DNA of 34,725 bases, taken from Acidimicrobiales bacterium. Lineage in GTDB: Bacteria > Actinomycetota > Acidimicrobiia > Acidimicrobiales > GCA-2861595. This document shows, in pieces, positions 32,259-34,725 of this stretch. Positions within the stretch are counted from its first letter, which is position 1; each line of letters begins with the position of its first letter. The notes under the pieces are model-generated. The model saw only the letters and a program-made list of their open reading frames with translations. It did not search any database and was not told where the DNA came from. The stretch spans positions 1 through 34,725 of the forward strand of contig DATAIT010000123.1 of the NCBI GenBank assembly GCA_036262515.1, given 5' to 3'. A program made the position numbers and the translations under genes.

Positions 32259-33890
32259 ATGGACGAGCGGCACGAGCAGCACGACCGGCGTTGGTGGGTT
32301 CTGGCCGTTCTGTGCCTGAGCCTTGTCATGATCATCGTGGGCAACACGGTGCTCAACGTCGCCCTGCCCACGCTCGTCCGCGAGCTCGACGCCTCCTCCA
32401 CGGAGCTCCAGTGGATCGTCGACATCTACGCCCTGGTGTTCGCCGGGCTCCTGCTCACCGCCGGCGCTCTCGGCGACCGCTTCGGCCGCAAGGGGGCGCT
32501 CACCGCCGGCCTCGTCGTCTTCGGCACCGGCTCGGGGCTGGCCGCCTTCGCCTCGTCTCCCGTCGAGCTCGTCGCGACCCGGGCGATCATGGGCCTCGGT
32601 GCCGCGCTGGTCATGCCGGCGACCCTCTCCATCCTCACCACCGTGTTCCCACCCCGCGAGCGGGCCCGCGCCATCGCCGTGTGGGCCGGTTTCGCCGGTG
32701 CTGGTGCCGCCATCGGCCCCATCGCGGGCGGCTACCTGCTCGAGCACTTCTGGTGGGGGTCGGTGTTCCTGGTGAACCTCCCGGTGATCGCCATCGCCCT
32801 GATCGGCGGCCACCGGGTGGTGCCGTCCTCGCGCGATCCGCGCCAGGTCCCGCTCGATCCGGTGGGCGCCGCCCTCTCCATCGTTGGCCTGGGTGCACTG
32901 CTCTACGCCATCATCGAGGCGCCGACCCATGGCTGGAGCGCAGCTCCCACCCTGGGCGCCGGATCTGCCGCCCTCGTCGTGCTGGCCGTCTTCGGCGCCT
33001 GGGAGCTGCGCTCGACGCACCCGATGCTCGACCTCCGCCTGTTCCGCAACCCCCGCCTCAGCGCGGCCAGCGCCGCGATCTCGCTCGTGTTCTTCGCCAT
33101 GTTCGGCACGTTCTTCCTGTTCACCCAGTACCTCCAGCTGGTGAAGGGCTACACCGCTCTGGGCGCCGGGCTCCGCACCCTGCCCGTGGCGCTCACGCTC
33201 ATGGTGGTGGCCCCTCTGAGCGCACGGCTGGTGGAGCGATTCGGACCTCGGCAGGTCGTCGCCGGCGGGCTCACCGTGGTGGCCGCCGGCCTCGCGCTGC
33301 TCTCGCTGAGCAGCGCCGCCACCAGCTATCCGCAGCTGGCCGCGTCCCTGGTGGTGATGGCGGTGGGAATGGGCTCGTCGATGGCGCCCGCCACCGCCTC
33401 GATCATGTCGTCGGTGCCCCAGGGGAAGGCGGGCGTGGGTTCGGCGGTCAACGACACGACCCGCGAGCTCGGCGGCGCCCTCGGAGTGGCGGTCCTCGGC
33501 AGCCTCGCCGCCTCGCAGTACGCGTCGGCGCTGGCGCCCGCCCTCGGCGACGTCCCGGGCCCGCTGGCGGCCGCCGCCCGCAGATCGCTCGGCGGTGCCC
33601 TCGGGGTCGCCGGCGAGCTCGGCCATTCTTCCGGCGCCCACCTGGCGGCCGCCGCCCGCGCCTCCTTCGTCGACGCCATGGGGAGCGCCCTTCTGGTGGC
33701 GTCGGCCGTCGCGCTGGTGGCCGCCGCCGTGGTCGGCCGCTTCCTCCCTGCGCAGGCGCCCGTGCACGACGTCCCGGGCCGGCCCACCGACACCGGGCCG
33801 CCGCCGGCGCCCGCCCACACGGTGACCACCGCGGAGGCGGCGGCGTGGGCGGCCGGCGAAGGGGCCCGCGCCGGAGCGCTCGAGCCGTGA
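32259..33890 (+). CDS. MFS exporter, DHA2 (EmrB/QacA) family
   Basis: A 543-residue membrane transporter with about 14 hydrophobic helices, probably a proton-driven drug or metabolite exporter. It carries NTVLNVALPTLVRELDASSTELQWIVDIYALVFAGLLL (helix 1-2 region of the DHA2 family), motif A as GALGDRFGRKGAL, and motif C-like GFAGAGAAIGPIAGGYLL. VNDTTRELGGALGVAVLGS in helix 11 is typical as well. The ATG has AAAGGAGG just upstream. The stop overlaps the TetR start by 4 bp. The last 45 residues are Pro/Ala-rich and probably cytosolic. The substrate is not predictable from sequence. Confidence 0.94.
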   Translation: MDERHEQHDRRWWVLAVLCLSLVMIIVGNTVLNVALPTLVRELDASSTELQWIVDIYALVFAGLLLTAGALGDRFGRKGALTAGLVVFGTGSGLAAFASSPVELVATRAIMGLGAALVMPATLSILTTVFPPRERARAIAVWAGFAGAGAAIGPIAGGYLLEHFWWGSVFLVNLPVIAIALIGGHRVVPSSRDPRQVPLDPVGAALSIVGLGALLYAIIEAPTHGWSAAPTLGAGSAALVVLAVFGAWELRSTHPMLDLRLFRNPRLSAASAAISLVFFAMFGTFFLFTQYLQLVKGYTALGAGLRTLPVALTLMVVAPLSARLVERFGPRQVVAGGLTVVAAGLALLSLSSAATSYPQLAASLVVMAVGMGSSMAPATASIMSSVPQGKAGVGSAVNDTTRELGGALGVAVLGSLAASQYASALAPALGDVPGPLAAAARRSLGGALGVAGELGHSSGAHLAAAARASFVDAMGSALLVASAVALVAAAVVGRFLPAQAPVHDVPGRPTDTGPPPAPAHTVTTAEAAAWAAGEGARAGALEP

Positions 33891-34498
33891 CCGCCGTCAC
33901 CGGCGCCGTCCCGGCCGCTCCCCCGCGGGTGCGCAGACGCAGCTCGCGCTCGCACGCCGCCATTCTGGAGAGCACCGTCGACCTGCTGTGCGAGCTCGGC
34001 TTCGCCGGGCTCACCATCGAAGGGGTGGCGGCTCGGGCGGGCGTCGGCAAGTCGACGATCTACCGGCACTGGCGTTCGAAGGCCGAGCTCGTCATCGAGG
34101 CGTTCGGCTCCCTCATCCGAACCGCCCCGCCGGTCCACACTGGCGATCTGCGCACCGACCTGGTCGAGCGCGTCCGCAACGTCAGCGCCGTGATCAGCAG
34201 CCCACCGCTGGCGCCGATCCTGCCGTCGCTGCTGGACGCGGCGGAGCGCGACCCGGAGCTGGCCGAGCTCCACCGCCAGTTCACCGCGCTGCGCCGCCGC
34301 GGGGTGCTCGACGTCCTCGACGCCGGCATGGCCGCCGGGACGGTGGCACCGGGCTGCGATGTCGAGCTGGTCGCCGATTTGCTCGCCGGGCCCGTGTTCT
34401 ACCGCCGGCTCATCTCCCGCGCGCCGCTGGGTCCCGCGTTCGCCGATCGCCTGGTCGACGCCCTGCTGCCCCTCATCACCGGTTCGGCGCCATCCTGA
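33887..34498 (+). CDS. TetR/AcrR-family repressor
   Basis: A 203-residue regulator. The N-terminal helix-turn-helix is RSHAAILESTVDLLCELGF, then LTIEGVAARAGVGKSTIYRHWRSKAELV (residues about 20-70). The C-terminal domain resembles TetR_C_11-like ligand-binding domains, with LLAGPVFYRRLI near the end. The GTG start overlaps the exporter stop by 4 bp, so the two are coupled. It probably represses its own operon through the palindrome at 32223-32240 and is released by a compound the exporter removes. The frame is open for more than 1000 codons upstream because of GC bias; those codons are not coding. Confidence 0.93.
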   Translation: MTAVTGAVPAAPPRVRRRSSRSHAAILESTVDLLCELGFAGLTIEGVAARAGVGKSTIYRHWRSKAELVIEAFGSLIRTAPPVHTGDLRTDLVERVRNVSAVISSPPLAPILPSLLDAAERDPELAELHRQFTALRRRGVLDVLDAGMAAGTVAPGCDVELVADLLAGPVFYRRLISRAPLGPAFADRLVDALLPLITGSAPS

Positions 34499-34554
34499 GG
34501 GCCCCGATCCCCGGACTCCGGGTCGGAGGACGGGAGACGCCGGCGCCCGCGCTC

Positions 34555-34560
34555 TACAGT
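34555..34560 (+). promoter_or_regulatory. -10 box TACAGT, leaderless promoter of the last gene
   Basis: TACAGT is followed by exactly 6 nt and then ATG at 34567, the same geometry as at 3873, 14541 and 25073. It supports the chosen start of the truncated gene. Confidence 0.5.
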
Positions 34561-34566
34561 TCGGCG

Positions 34567-34725
34567 ATGCGTCCCCAGGTGAGTCCCCTCGGAGCCGTGG
34601 TGCGGGGCGCCGTGGCCGGCGCTGCCGGCACGCTGGCCATGGACGCCGTCTGGTACCACCGGTACCGCAGGGGCGGGGGGACGCAGCGGTTCGCGTCGTG
34701 GGAGTTCTCGACCGGGTTGACCAGC
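34567..34725 (+). CDS. N-terminus of an unrecognised protein, truncated by the window
   Basis: The first 53 residues are visible: MRPQVSPLGAVVRGAVAGA, then AGTLAMDAVWYHRYRRGGG and a segment ending in WEFSTGLTS. A Gly/Ala-rich hydrophobic stretch is followed by a basic Tyr/Arg cluster, which suggests a membrane-associated protein. I do not recognise a named family. The start is supported by the -10 box 6 nt upstream. Confidence 0.65.
   Translation, partial: MRPQVSPLGAVVRGAVAGAAGTLAMDAVWYHRYRRGGGTQRFASWEFSTGLTS

Overview
The window is high-GC DNA with actinobacterial features: a class E sortase, TANNNT -10 boxes placed so that transcripts start at the start codon, many GTG starts and long non-coding frames opposite real genes. 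A complete System I cytochrome c maturation (Ccm) operon in that background suggests the class Acidimicrobiia or a relative. That placement is inference; no rRNA or other taxonomic marker gene is present.

Layout. 1-896: the 5' part of an IS256-family element running off the left edge. 1134-3423: an XRE-cupin regulator divergent from a two-domain protein (thioredoxin-reductase-like flavoprotein fused to a SAM methyltransferase), with operator-like palindromes between them. 3571-3803: a gene-free stretch with nested perfect helices, a candidate structured RNA. 3885-10267: an HD-domain dNTP triphosphohydrolase, a membrane PAS-GGDEF-EAL protein with both catalytic sites intact, a BioF2-like acetyltransferase and a DMT-family transporter. 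10300-12409 (minus): a Tat-exported molybdopterin oxidoreductase and its membrane cytochrome b, then a secreted CAP-domain protein whose leader carries a recognisable cyclic-di-GMP-I (GEMM-I) riboswitch.

12562-16467: an AlkB-like dioxygenase and an Mrp-type Fe-S carrier ATPase on the minus strand, divergent from a SufR-like Fe-S regulator and a cysteine desulfurase. A nearly perfect 22-bp palindrome lies in the shared promoter region. 16542-18226: a structured leader and a secreted M23 peptidase. 18284-24995 (minus): ccmABCDEFGH plus a CcmI-like TPR gene, most joined by 4-bp stop/start overlaps. 25085-28237: a class E sortase, a DUF4389 membrane protein, CcdA (which would supply reductant for cytochrome c maturation) and an enoyl-CoA hydratase-family protein. 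28265-31913: a GlsB-like membrane protein, GDP-mannose 4,6-dehydratase, a second enoyl-CoA hydratase-family protein, a small membrane protein and a zinc alcohol dehydrogenase. 32223-34498: an operator, a DHA2-type MFS exporter and its TetR regulator in one operon. 34567-end: the start of an unrecognised membrane protein.

The clearest connecting themes are cyclic-di-GMP (a synthase/hydrolase and a riboswitch in one window), the cell envelope (CAP protein, M23 peptidase, sortase), and Fe-S and haem protein assembly. The most useful leads are the riboswitch with a visible Shine-Dalgarno switch, the two unassigned structured-RNA regions, the flavoprotein-methyltransferase fusion, and the SufR palindrome.
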